Assembly (NCBI GenBank): GCA_001566745.1
Contig: KQ964530.1
Span: forward strand, 54,287 to 102,411
DNA length: 48,125 nt
Direction: 5' to 3'
Source of the DNA: Conidiobolus coronatus NRRL 28638
Taxonomy: Eukaryota; Entomophthoromycota; Entomophthoromycetes; Entomophthorales; Conidiobolaceae
Below are positions 9,636 through 18,868 of the stretch, one piece after another. Every line of letters starts with the position of its first letter. Within the stretch, counting starts at the first letter, position 1. Below the pieces are notes generated by a model. The model was not told where the DNA came from. It did no database searches and saw only the letters and a program-made list of their open reading frames with translations. Position numbers and translations under genes: made by a program.

Positions 9636-10109
9636 ATGAGTATAACAGATCTCTGTGTGATAGGAACTGTTGAAGCTCGTGATGGAATTGATACTCATTT
9701 TACTCACAAGCAATTTTTGGGGATAGCTGAAGATTTGAGTGATGAACAAACATCTTTTGAAGCTTTCTCTGACAATTGGAGGTACCGTGACTATGAAGTC
9801 CCAATGGAAACTTTGTTTAGGGAAATAAACGAGCGTGAGCCCAACTCGGGAGAGCTAGCTAGGCTCGTAACACTATATGAACCGCAACATATTATTACTA
9901 GCAAGGGTGCAGTTCAAGACTATCTAATCCCTATATGCGGTCCGGTACGTCGTAGATCAAACATGGTTTTGATAAGGTCCCGTTTTAAGGAGAAGAACAT
10001 AGGACTATTCATACCGAGAGTTCGTACCCTGGCATATGTGGAGCATCATAAGAAGAGAAACGGAGACTTTGAGTTATCATTTAGGTATATAACCCCTGAG
10101 ATTTTATAA
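9636..10109 (+). CDS. Unknown 157-residue protein
   Basis: A clean ATG-to-stop frame with balanced composition and GC content above the local background. The N-terminal half is acidic; the C-terminal third is basic (RRRSNMVLIRSRFKEKN). No motif I know is present. It is divergent from the 9026-9571 ORF and is followed after two bases by a further, frame-shifted ORF at 10112. The tight spacing suggests that the two belonged to one unit, perhaps from a virus-like or mobile element. That is inference only. Confidence 0.5.
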   Translation: MSITDLCVIGTVEARDGIDTHFTHKQFLGIAEDLSDEQTSFEAFSDNWRYRDYEVPMETLFREINEREPNSGELARLVTLYEPQHIITSKGAVQDYLIPICGPVRRRSNMVLIRSRFKEKNIGLFIPRVRTLAYVEHHKKRNGDFELSFRYITPEIL

Positions 10110-10111
10110 CT

Positions 10112-10376
10112 ATGTCGTTGGTACCCGTGGATGATGAGACTTCTCCCATAATAGGGTTAGGAATTCGTATTATATGCTACAGAAGAAGAGGAAATTACTT
10201 ACTATAGGAATTTCAGTTCTGCTAAAGATACTATTACTAAGGTTAAGCAATTAAGATCGAAGACAATAAATAGTGATTTTAACAAGGCTGATGCTTATTG
10301 TATAAGGCGGCCTAGAATGAACGTAAGCTTTCGGGAATCAATTGAGAATAAATTTGCAGGTGAAGCTAGCTTGTAA
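10112..10376 (+). pseudogene. Unknown ORF broken by a frameshift
   Basis: The ATG at 10112 opens a frame (MSLVPVDDETSPIIGLG) that is lost near 10162. An adjacent frame carries on as EFVLYATEEEEITYYRNF and stays open to TAA at 10374. A one- or two-base indel near 10162 explains the break. The start lies two bases after the stop of the 9636 ORF. No domain is recognised. Confidence 0.4.
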
Positions 10377-10479
10377 ATAGAGCTCGTTATAGTGAGCAAT
10401 GGCACAGACTCGACCAATGAGAATCTTTAGTTTTGGTAGTTAGGGTTGTATCACACATTCAACCCTTTGGTGTTGATGT

Positions 10480-10489
10480 GGGGGGGGGG
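10480..10489 (+). repeat. Run of ten G
   Basis: An uninterrupted G10 run followed by AGGGAG, in an otherwise AT-rich non-coding stretch between ORFs. It could form a G-rich secondary structure. Such runs are also prone to length errors in sequencing. Confidence 0.9.
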
Positions 10490-10518
10490 AGGGAGTCATT
10501 ACGAACAAACCCCTAAAT

Positions 10519-10944
10519 TTAAGATCTGTAGTCCTTAAAATCAACATTATCTGTATAAGCTATACATCTACCAGACTTGATGACACTGCTCACATCAGGT
10601 TTTAAGCGCTTCAATGCTATAACTCCATCAAGACATGTTAGTGCACATTCTCTAGTACTAGCTGCAGCCACTCTCCAAGTCTCTAAGCCTGTTTTTAAGT
10701 CAACACAAATGATTTTCCTTGTCCTAAGCTTTGATAGAGTTTCAAAACTTTTGGGCTTTAAGCTATTGATCTTCAGAATTTCCGGACATACTGACTTCCA
10801 CTCGTTAACACAAAAAACATTCAACCACATATTACATTTAGTCCCAACTGGCTCTAAGTCAACTATAAGTTTATACATCAAGACGTTAGGACAAAAGGAT
10901 TTACTGGTGAAGGACGAAAGACAAACAAATATATTTAAACACAA
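10519..10944 (-). CDS. Unknown protein
   Basis: A 141-codon frame. The plus strand is also open over much of the same span, so the strand is not certain. I prefer the minus strand because its protein has a more natural composition (LRTRKIICVDLKTGLETWRV, with several Cys and Trp), while the plus frame is hydrophobic and Ser-rich in the way shadows often are. No family is recognised. Confidence 0.4.
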   Translation of the reverse strand: MCLNIFVCLSSFTSKSFCPNVLMYKLIVDLEPVGTKCNMWLNVFCVNEWKSVCPEILKINSLKPKSFETLSKLRTRKIICVDLKTGLETWRVAAASTRECALTCLDGVIALKRLKPDVSSVIKSGRCIAYTDNVDFKDYRS

Positions 10945-11175
10945 CCCACTATAGTAGTTTAGTATAAAGTTTTAAAGAATTCAAAAAATATACAAAAGGA
11001 ACAGCAACTTTCACAAGTAAGGGCCAAAATGCTTATATTTCCCAATTAAAGGATCTATTCCCTGATTCACCAAGCTATTTAACCAATTACCCGATTTAGC
11101 TAGTATGGTTTACTTTTCTCACTTTATCTTAGAGTAACGACTACACCTAACAAGTTATTGCCCACCTTTGTCCAT

Positions 11176-11757
11176 TTAGACAAGAACGCCACACATCCTT
11201 TTAATATCATTAAAAAGTTCACTTAGTCTTAATCTCCCCTGGATTGTAGAAATATCAATATCCCAACGTTCAAAAGGAGCTCTATTTTCAACAACATTTC
11301 GATCTTGTTGTAAAATTTCAGGAGGTTGAACAGTTCCAGTTATCTTATGATATGTGTAAATACAAATTTTAGTTCCAATGGCACTAAGCATATAAAATTT
11401 ATTATAATTAATATGACCTCTTAAGTTAACAAAACGCTCACGAATCTGTTCATCAGCAGCATTTCTAGCCGAGATTTTATCCAGATCTGTAGCTCTTTTG
11501 ATTTCTAAACCAAGGACAGGTATTTTATTAATTCGTACGATATATTCGACGGGTAATTCTTCGGAATGATCAACCATAAAATCAATAGCTTTTCTAAATT
11601 CTAGGGGATAAACTTGAGGAAGTACAGAAAATCGATCTCTACCTTTAAAAACATCAGTTAAAATTCCATTATAAGGTCCATAGTATTCTTTTTCTACAGC
11701 ATGTCTTGGAATTTCAGCAAGACATTCATTGTGGTATGTTTCCCAAGGTTCTGACAT
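11176..11757 (-). CDS. PD-(D/E)XK nuclease-like protein, subfamily B
   Basis: A clean 193-residue frame from ATG at 11757. It has the order of a fungal subfamily with an N-terminal EYYGPYNGIL motif, then AIDFMV (D59) and LGLEIKRA (E85, K87) as the D...ExK core, followed by ADEQIRERF and a late basic segment ending in ERWDIDISTIQGR. The paralog 32488-33027 shares YYGPYN, (A/V)DF, EIKR, the RF segment and RW(D/N)I. The length fits the subfamily and all core residues are present, so the protein could be active. No partner gene lies beside it. Confidence 0.75.
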   Translation of the reverse strand: MSEPWETYHNECLAEIPRHAVEKEYYGPYNGILTDVFKGRDRFSVLPQVYPLEFRKAIDFMVDHSEELPVEYIVRINKIPVLGLEIKRATDLDKISARNAADEQIRERFVNLRGHINYNKFYMLSAIGTKICIYTYHKITGTVQPPEILQQDRNVVENRAPFERWDIDISTIQGRLRLSELFNDIKRMCGVLV

Positions 11758-11866
11758 GTTTAATAACTTTATTTAAAAAAAGCATTCAATTAACTATGAT
11801 ACTATATTTGATGAATCAAAAAATTACATAAAACATATATCTGGCTTTAGAGAAATCTATTACCAG

Positions 11867-12232
11867 ATGAAAGAGAAAAGCATTGATTATAGCTCTTTGC
11901 ATGATGATTATAAAAATAATTTTAACATGTGCTACAGGTTTAAAGAAAAAACCGAAGATATAAGTAATTTAAAAATATTAAAAATCCGAAGAGTGAAAGC
12001 CGGCTATAATATCAATGGTACTACGCATTTTACAGTAGCCTTCGAGTGCGAAAATTTAACTGTTTTTGGGTTTATGAACAATAATCTATGCAATAATTAT
12101 GGCTATATGGATAAAAATTTCGATGACCTAGATACTGATAATAGGCCTAATTTTAATTGGCAAGATAATGAAACTTTTTTATTTGATATATACGGGAGCT
12201 GTGGGTCTTATTTACTGGATAATGCAAGCTAA
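11867..12232 (+). CDS. Unknown 121-residue protein
   Basis: A clean ATG-to-TAA frame, rich in Asn, Asp and Phe (NINGTTHFTVAFECENLTVF). It has no signal peptide or membrane segment. It is divergently oriented from the nuclease-like gene at 11176-11757, with about 110 bases between them. The predicted chain alternates hydrophobic strands and loops, suggesting a small beta-rich protein, but I do not recognise it. Confidence 0.45.
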   Translation: MKEKSIDYSSLHDDYKNNFNMCYRFKEKTEDISNLKILKIRRVKAGYNINGTTHFTVAFECENLTVFGFMNNNLCNNYGYMDKNFDDLDTDNRPNFNWQDNETFLFDIYGSCGSYLLDNAS

Positions 12233-12237
12233 GGGAG

Positions 12238-12849
12238 TCATTGAGCCTTGAATTGGAGATCTTCTTCGTGAGTACGAGGATCGCAAGGTCCTTTAACGGG
12301 TTCAGTTTCAACTTCACGACCAATGATATCATCAATGACATAACGTTCTTCGCCGTCAACTTCGATCTTGTGAGCATTAACACTCTTCTTATCGCTAGCA
12401 TTGAGTTGGTCGTAATCTTGAGGAGTAAGGTAGAAGTATTCAAATCCTTTAGTGACATCGGTAGGGTCATTCCATTGGATCTTGAAGTTTTTCTTAGCTT
12501 CTTCAGCTAAACCAATACGAGCTCCAGAGTTAGCAGACATGTAGATTCTGGGGATACCTTGAGAGCGAGCGTATTGAGAGGCCTTGAAGAAGAGTAAATC
12601 TTCTTGAGGACCGAATGAACCGATCTTGGTAGTGATGTCATTGGCAATGACTACAATTGATCTACCTTCGGGATATTCAGGAGTCTTAGTTTCGAAGTAG
12701 TGTTCGAAGTTGGTGACATATGCAGACAAGTTGTTGATATATAATCTAGTGTTGGTAATGGGAGCTTGTTGGGCGTTGTTAATATTAGAGGTACGCCCTT
12801 TAATTCTTTGACAACTATTATTATTTGAGTCTCCGCAGAGTATATCCAA
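12238..12849 (-). pseudogene. Chimeric ORF with an acetyl-CoA carboxylase carboxyltransferase fragment
   Basis: The middle of this 203-codon frame, from [20 protein letters not shown] to [11 protein letters not shown] (about 12316-12697), is unmistakably the N-terminal carboxyltransferase part of eukaryotic acetyl-CoA carboxylase. It includes [16 protein letters not shown] and [16 protein letters not shown]. Before it stand about 50 residues, and after it about 26 residues, that do not belong to the enzyme. The fragment has no frameshift and is GC-richer than its flanks, so the duplication is probably recent. At about 125 residues from a protein of over 2000, it cannot be an enzyme. Confidence 0.85.
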
Positions 12850-13076
12850 GGTTTGTGTTCGTGGGCTACTCGTTGTATCATATTTAGGGTGATTAAACTA
12901 TGCTCTGAGTTGGTATCACTATCACAACTACTCGACGTTGATGAATAACTAGCCGGAGAGGATACTGATCTTCTAAAAGACTCGGAAAAAGGCTCATCTA
13001 AGCCTGATAAGTCTGCAGTATTACTTCCTTGAATGGCGAAAGATTGTCGCTTTTTAATATTTTGCAAACTGCTCAT
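12832..13076 (-). pseudogene. Ser-rich N-terminal gene fragment, part of the mosaic
   Basis: An ATG-started frame (MSSLQNIKKRQSFAIQG) with a Ser-rich stretch (SSPASYSSTSSSCDSD) and the segment [18 protein letters not shown]. After about 12832 the frame runs on only as a shadow of the acetyl-CoA carboxylase chimera, so the original gene is cut there. The source gene is unknown. Together with 12238-12849 it forms a patchwork of at least three gene pieces on one strand. Confidence 0.4.
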
Positions 13077-13162
13077 ATTTTTAATACAGTCGAACTTAGT
13101 AGGGCTTAGTGCGGTGTTACATTCGGTGTCTGGTAAAGTATTTTTAAAATTCGAAATAAACC

Positions 13163-13333
13163 AAGTATTATATCATTCCTGAAATGAAAGAACTTCCGAA
13201 AATGAGCGAGGAAGAGTTATCTAACCTTAAGATCTTTAAAGTTGGACACCGTAACTTTGGTGAAGTTGAAACCCTTCAAGAAGTCGATATATATAAATTA
13301 AAAATTACCAATAAACTAAAAATCACCCTGTAA
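13163..13333 (+). pseudogene. Nup98/Nup145 autoproteolytic domain fragment
   Basis: A 57-codon frame reads YYIIPEMKELPKMSEEEL, then FKVGHRNFGEVE. This matches the start of the Nup98/Nup145-type autopeptidase domain (YYTxPxxxELxxMxxEELxxVxxFxVGRxxxGxIxF). The match fades after LQEVDIY and the frame ends in low-complexity sequence. The rest of the nucleoporin is absent. It is a short duplicated fragment directly upstream of the GH81 gene, in the same orientation, and overlaps the GH81 promoter region. Confidence 0.75.
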
Positions 13334-13360
13334 CTAAAAAATTACCTTGTTTCATCTAAT

Positions 13361-15493
13361 ATGTTATCTTTACCCAAGTCCTGGATATCTGCATTCTGGG
13401 ATCGTTCCGCCCCTGAAAGCTCTCAGCCAGAAACTAAAGAAAAAACAAGACCCTTATCCTTTTTCGAAGGCAATTCATCTCTCGTAGAGAGCTCTGAATC
13501 AGTCTTCACCCTCTCATCAGTAGAACCTGTATTTAAAACACCCGAAGTTGACCTTAAAGCTACAGACGGTCTTAGAACACCTACTACTATTTGGAATCGT
13601 AAGCAAGCCCCCTATCAAACTAACAGATGGTGGCAGAATCTTGTTTTAAAAGAAGGTAGTAGCTACTTACCTTTGTATCCTTATGTTCTTCAAATGAGCG
13701 ATAATGGTATGGTAATATGCTACCCAGTTCTCACCCCAACCTCCGAGTATGTAATCAGCCCTTTTGTAGCCAACTGGTCTATGAAAATTCTAGAGTTAGG
13801 TTATATGCCAAGAAAGTTAATTAATGAAGATGATTTATCTGCCAGTTTACAATGGAATGGAGATAATGACTTTACTAGAATGCGCGCATATTTCGTCAGA
13901 GGATCCCCATATATCACCGTGGATTTAAGTAATGCAACTCTCGAATTCTCTACCATCCATGCAATTTTATCTGTTGTTACCTCAAATGGTCGTACAACAG
14001 TTACCTTTAACAATGGCCAAACCTGGGTATTTTATGCCTCTAACCCTATCAGTTGGTCTCATACCATGAATAAGCTTGTAACTAACGGGGCATATAGTGG
14101 AACCTTGCGTCTTGCTTATGTACCTGAGTCTGTTGATCAAAATCTTCAAGTTTTAGACCAATTTAGATCTACTTTTCCGGTATCTGGTTCTGTAGTATAT
14201 GAATTCCCTAATGATCGTCAGTCCTATGTTCATTATACTTTCAAAAAACGTGGAGGTAATCTTCCAGTATTGATGCTAAGTTTAGCTCATCATCAACAGT
14301 GCTTAGTTAACCAATCTACAGTAAATCTTACAGGATATCGCTGTATAAAAGGTCCAATGACCGCAGTAGTAGGGGATCAGTGGACAATATTGGAAAATTT
14401 AAATACTATACAATGGCATGCTCCACGCAACGTAGATCCAAGCCTTGTTCAAGCTATTCAAGAAGCTCTCAAAGTCGATGCTGCGAATGTTGAAATCGAT
14501 AGCAACTTAAAAGATCCCTATTTCTATGGTAAATCTCTAGCTAAGATTGCTAAGCTTGCACTTATGGCTGAACATGTTGGAATGCACTATCTCATTAGCG
14601 GTATTATTGATAAAGCTAAGCGTTATATAGAACCCTGGTTTAATTCTCAAAATTCTAATCCCTTAATTTATGACAACACATGGGGAGGTATTATAACTTT
14701 GAATGGATTATCCGATGAACAAGCCGATTTTGGTAATGGAATGTATAACGATCACCACTTCCACTATGGTTACTTAATTTACACCGCAGCTATTATAGGG
14801 AAATACGATCAAGGCTGGCTTAACAAATATAGACCTTATGTTGAAGACTTAGTTAGGGATTACGCAAATCCAAATGGCAATGATCCTTTCTATCCTAAGT
14901 TTAGATGCTTTGACTTTTACGATGGTCACAGTTGGGCTAGTGGACTATTTGACTTCTTTGACGGTAAAAATCAAGAGAGTACATCAGAAGCAGTCAATGC
15001 ATACTACGCTATTTACCTTCTAGGTCTTGCATTAAATGACCAAAATCTTGCAAATTTGGGAAATCTTCTTACCACCATGGAAATTAGATCTTGTCGCAGA
15101 TACTGGCATATGGATAGCAGTCAACAACCTCCAGTCTGGCCCGATGTATTTTCCAAGAACAAAACTGTAGGTATTTTATGGAATACTAAAGTAGACTATA
15201 GCACCTGGTTCGGTAAAAATCCAGAATTCATTCACTGTATTCAAATGCTTCCCTTTACCCCAATCTCTCACAACTTATTGGACAAGCAATGGATTCGCGA
15301 GCTGCTCCCTATCCTTAGTCAAGCACTTACTAGACAAGACCCCCCTCTCTCCAGTGGATGGCGTACTTTTATCTACATGGCTAAGGGTGTCATTGATAAG
15401 CAAGGAGGTTTAACAGACTACTTAAACTCTGACAAAGGAGTTGACGATGGTAATACTCTTACTAATACTCTTTATTGGTTTGCTACTCAATAG
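13361..15493 (+). CDS. Glycoside hydrolase family 81 endo-1,3-beta-glucanase
   Basis: A 710-codon intron-free frame. GH81 enzymes cut beta-1,3-glucan internally with inversion and in fungi act in wall remodelling, cell separation or autolysis. The N-terminal beta-sandwich contains QTNRWWQNLVL and LPLYPYVLQ; the helical catalytic part contains FGNGMYNDHHFHYGY (residues 457-471) and GHSWASGLFDFFDGKNQES (522-540). D464, E539 and E543 are the best candidates for catalytic carboxylates. The first 60 residues are Ser/Glu-rich with no signal peptide, so the protein resembles intracellular or unconventionally exported forms such as yeast Acf2. The length is normal for the family and all core motifs are intact. 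The gene is GC-richer than its flanks and stands alone among fragments. Confidence 0.95.
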   Translation: MLSLPKSWISAFWDRSAPESSQPETKEKTRPLSFFEGNSSLVESSESVFTLSSVEPVFKTPEVDLKATDGLRTPTTIWNRKQAPYQTNRWWQNLVLKEGSSYLPLYPYVLQMSDNGMVICYPVLTPTSEYVISPFVANWSMKILELGYMPRKLINEDDLSASLQWNGDNDFTRMRAYFVRGSPYITVDLSNATLEFSTIHAILSVVTSNGRTTVTFNNGQTWVFYASNPISWSHTMNKLVTNGAYSGTLRLAYVPESVDQNLQVLDQFRSTFPVSGSVVYEFPNDRQSYVHYTFKKRGGNLPVLMLSLAHHQQCLVNQSTVNLTGYRCIKGPMTAVVGDQWTILENLNTIQWHAPRNVDPSLVQAIQEALKVDAANVEIDSNLKDPYFYGKSLAKIAKLALMAEHVGMHYLISGIIDKAKRYIEPWFNSQNSNPLIYDNTWGGIITLNGLSDEQADFGNGMYNDHHFHYGYLIYTAAIIGKYDQGWLNKYRPYVEDLVRDYANPNGNDPFYPKFRCFDFYDGHSWASGLFDFFDGKNQESTSEAVNAYYAIYLLGLALNDQNLANLGNLLTTMEIRSCRRYWHMDSSQQPPVWPDVFSKNKTVGILWNTKVDYSTWFGKNPEFIHCIQMLPFTPISHNLLDKQWIRELLPILSQALTRQDPPLSSGWRTFIYMAKGVIDKQGGLTDYLNSDKGVDDGNTLTNTLYWFATQ

Positions 15494-15798
15494 TGTTTCT
15501 CCGTGTTTTCTATGGGAGGTCAAAGTAAGGAAGAACTCACTGAATACGCTAAACCCGAAGTTAAACATTTAAGTGGTGATGAATTCCAAAAAGTAATACC
15601 ACTATATTATATTAACACCATTCAAATTTCCTAATAACTCAGTGTTATCTTTAAAGAGACTAACTCAAAACGCAGGTTGTGCGGTAATTTACTACTTCTT
15701 TACTATTATAGAGCACAAAGTTTAATCTATATTTTAGGTAGTAATTGATAATACTACACTTAATAGAATTGCACCAGATAGATTACACATCCCTGAAG
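15494..15798. other. Downstream of GH81: 40-codon ORF and AT-rich spacer
   Basis: An ATG at 15512 opens a 40-codon plus-strand frame to 15634 (MGGQSKEELTEYAKPEVKHL). Its start is GC-richer and protein-like, so it may be another short gene fragment; I do not recognise it. The remaining 160 bases hold nothing I can support. Confidence 0.3.
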
Positions 15799-16501
15799 TC
15801 AATTACGCTCGGTGTAGGGTGTAATGAGAAGGTTATTAAATATTATTCCTAGTAGAAGTCTTCTTGCCGTGTCTAAGTAGTGATAATTAGTTTCCGGCAG
15901 CTCTGGAAGATTCCCAGTGTTTTCAGCAGTAAAAGCATTCGGTATTGTAAGCACACGTTCAAACTGCACATCAGCCGTTTCTACGAACTGTATTGAAACT
16001 ACACGTTGATTAGGAGGGATCTCTATAGTGTGTTTAGTATTATTTACTACCAGTACGGCTATGTTGGCGTAATTTCGTGGTATAATACCCATAAGTCCAC
16101 TAGGGATACCCAGTGTAATACCCGTTTCAAATTTGAGCAGTTGGTGAGCTTCCAGCGTGACTGGGTGTGGAGCTAAGTTGCGGGTATAGTTGGAAACATT
16201 TGATGGTTTTACAATTTCCCGCTTGTTCTAAATATATCAAATTTTTTGGCAAACCAGGCCCTTGGTAATTTAGTGGTATGTAAGCGATGGTAGTTTGTTG
16301 TTTGTTTAGCGGACTCCAATTGAAGGGTGGGTCCCCATTTGGTAATTTTAGGATGTTATTGCTAAAGTCTACTTTCACTTTGAGGTGGCCTAAGTTATTC
16401 GTTGATAATAACAGACCATAACTATTGCTGGGTAGTACGAGCGTCGGACAGTGGATCAGCTCTCTTCCTATTTGGAGGGTAATTTTTTTAAATCCTAGTG
16501 C
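15799..16501 (-). mobile_element. LTR-retroelement protease end plus dUTPase-like domain (relic)
   Basis: On the minus strand, 16501 down to about 16200 encodes the end of a retropepsin-like domain (LVLPSNSYGLLLSTNNLG, where functional elements have LLLGxDxL, then VDFSNNILKL). After a frame shift near 16195 comes a dUTPase-like segment: HPVTLEAHQLLKFETGITLG, IPSGLMGIIPRN, then IEIPPNQRVVSIQFVE. The TGIxLxIPxGxxGxIxPR pattern is that of trimeric dUTPases, but the GVIDxDYRG motif is missing, so activity is unlikely. dUTPase domains are known in some fungal Metaviridae. The catalytic DTG of the protease is not in the piece. Confidence 0.65.
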
Positions 16502-16519
16502 TCAAGGTTTGCGAAGATA

Positions 16520-17012
16520 CTAGATAAAGTTCCTGATGACTATTATGGTAGAAAGCAAGAGAAGGGAATCTGCCAAATAATGATAAAAAAGCTGATCATT
16601 TGTATGGTGTAGGAAAATATTTTTGATATCATCAGTAATGTTTACAGATTTAATATCGACATTCACAAGTATTCCGGTTAAATCTTCTAAGACTCGGGCA
16701 ATCAGGGAATTGGATCTCAAACATTCTTACATTACCAAGGATTATAATTGAAATGTTATTCTTATTGCGTAGACAATTCTTGCTAAATGTCTCGGATGCC
16801 GTGGTATATGCAAAAGATAATTTCGCTGTATATCCTCCAACATATGTGTAAAAAGGATCGTTGGTAATGGCGGTTAAAGCAAATATAACTGTATGAATCA
16901 ATTGGCAGAGGAGGGTTATTTCCACGTCATGAACAACGATTGGCTCAGAAAAAACATACGAGTATAAAATAGTGTAACTAATCCAAGTAATAGGTGCAGT
17001 AAAAATAGTCAT
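16520..17012 (-). pseudogene. Degenerate multi-pass membrane protein
   Basis: Two overlapping minus-strand frames, switching near 16700, give about 160 residues with three hydrophobic segments: MTIFTAPITWISYTILYSYV, ITLLCQLIHTVIFALTAI and, in the second frame, ADSLLLLSTIIVI at the C-terminus. I chose the ATG at 17012. The two frames join plausibly around GNVRMFEI. No family is recognised. The protease/dUTPase relic follows on the same strand, but nothing links the two. Confidence 0.4.
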
Positions 17013-17815
17013 GTAAAATATTGCCAATCTGCTCAAGCAATCCTGGTGGTGGAGAATGTAATCAAAGAGTAATAAGCCCCATTAAAGAACCACTTAATTT
17101 TAGCAACTATTACAGGGGGAAGATCAATCTGGAAAGGAGCCTTTGATGATCGCCGAAGAATTTACCCAGTCATATCGAAGGGTATTTGTAATATATTTAT
17201 CAAGCAAGATAACCAAGTATACCAAACCAGATTTCAATGTAAAGCAGAAGTTTGGCAGCCACGTACCCTCTTGATGCTATTGAGTGATCTTAGATACTTG
17301 TCTCAGAATTAGCTCATGCACTATTGTGGCCTTGCCACACCTGGAAGGTAGCATAAGCTAGTTGCGGAATATCGGCGGGTGATAGCAACAAAGCATGAAT
17401 TTCTGTATTAAACTGTCAATCTGCGTTGGTTTTGTATAGATAAAAGTCATTTATATTATCCATAGCTTATGAAATTAAATGATAAGCAAGTTTGACAGAA
17501 TACAGAACTAAATGGTAGAACTCCAAAATATTTAATACATGAACATCTCTTGTAACAACAAATCAAAAAGTAATTGATTAGGTGTTTTTTACTAAATACA
17601 ATATTAAGATTATTCTAGCAATAAACAGGAACAGTGAACTATTTTCTAACATCGTTTAATTATATTTAATAAACACTTCCACACTTCTAAAAGTCAACCA
17701 AAAGTTGCAAAGGTCCAAACAAGATAGTCCATATCTTCGAATTCAGCAAATCAAACATCAAACAAAGAGAGTTTGTAAGACAAATTGTATCAAACACTCT
17801 TTAGGTAATTTAAGT
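17013..17815. other. Gene-poor AT-rich stretch
   Basis: I see no convincing gene. The only sizeable plus-strand frame, at 17705-17923, is opposite the nuclease-like relic 17816-18621 in its second half and looks like chance. No repeats are obvious. Confidence 0.5.
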
Positions 17816-18621
17816 TTATTCAAGGGCCAGTATTCTAGTGACAATGTCATATTCAATACTACACAAAATGTGTACCAACCTCTGACGATGTTGCGGGTCG
17901 AAGATGTTCAACCCAAGCGGTAAATGGGGAGCCAAACGCGGCTCATATTTACTCACTATTGTCAGCCTTTTGGCTGGCTGACCTTGTCTTACCGCATTAA
18001 GCAGCTGTGGTGTGAAGGTTGCCCTGTAAACAAACACTAGCGACCCGAGACACCGCAACATGTACACTGGGTTGTTTGGCGGCCAATTGTCAGCCTGACT
18101 TGCCGCAATTCCTTCCGCAATCATTTGAGCCTCTGCATTCAGGCGCGCGATGACCGCATTTTCGCTAGTAGTCAACCTATCTTCTGCAACAATAACCCCT
18201 TGTATCTGCTGAGGAAAAACGAGAACTGAGACGTCGGGATCCGCCGACGTTGTCTTGCGGCCCATAAACAACGGTGTCGACGGCCTGATTCGCTCGAAAA
18301 AAACGATCCCCGAGCACATTACGCAAAAGACAAGCAATCGTATCATCAACTTTTCCCTCATCTCCTGTGACGGTGTGGTACATTTTGACAGGTTTCATGA
18401 AATCTGTATCCCAACCTACATTGTTTAACACTATGTTTTGGAGGGTAACTGTGCTATTAGCTTGAAGGAATTCTTGTCCTCTTTGATATATTCTGTACTA
18501 TTGGGCATATTTCATCGGGGGTTTCGACATTATCTACTCTGATGCTAAATGCATCTAACTGATTCACTGTCCAACCGGTCCCCGGTGTACAACGGCGATC
18601 GGGTTCAATAGGCTCTTCCAT
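17816..18621 (-). pseudogene. PD-(D/E)XK nuclease-like gene with two frameshifts
   Basis: Three minus-strand frames make about 265 codons. They run from ATG at 18621 (MEEPIEPDRRCTPGTGW), through FLQANSTVTLQNIVLNN and GDEGKVDDTIACLLRNVLG, to the core ADPDVSVLVF and GVIVAEDRL. A helix resembling the QxxxE segment follows (LNAEAQMIAEGIAASQ), then the late strand VYMLRCLGSLVFVYRAT. The order is that of the other nuclease-like genes here. The catalytic Lys appears as Arg (AEDR). Shifts fall near 18475 and 18250, not in long homopolymers. GC content is clearly higher than in the neighbours, suggesting a different or recent origin. Confidence 0.6.
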
Positions 18622-18868
18622 ATTTCTATCATTCTTTTTTACATATACCAGAGTTTTAATTTTTTTTAGTGAAGTTGATTGTCTGATTTGCTACGCAAAT
18701 CTCCTTGATAGAATTTGTCTTAAGTTTGAGCAACTGAATCTATTCATAAATGCTCTTGCTAAATTTCCATTTCTTGAGTCTCCCTAAAATCTACCTGCTT
18801 GTCGCCTGTTTAATTCTGAAGTAGTGAATAAGAATTTGGCTATACTAGAGGGGTCTGACCTAAGCATC

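Noticed and set aside
10577-10954. Plus-strand ORF of 125 codons
   Set aside because: Opposite 10519-10944. I judged the minus strand more protein-like, though neither is recognised.
12153-12510. ORFs on both strands over the acetyl-CoA carboxylase fragment
   Set aside because: They are frame shadows of the carboxyltransferase sequence.
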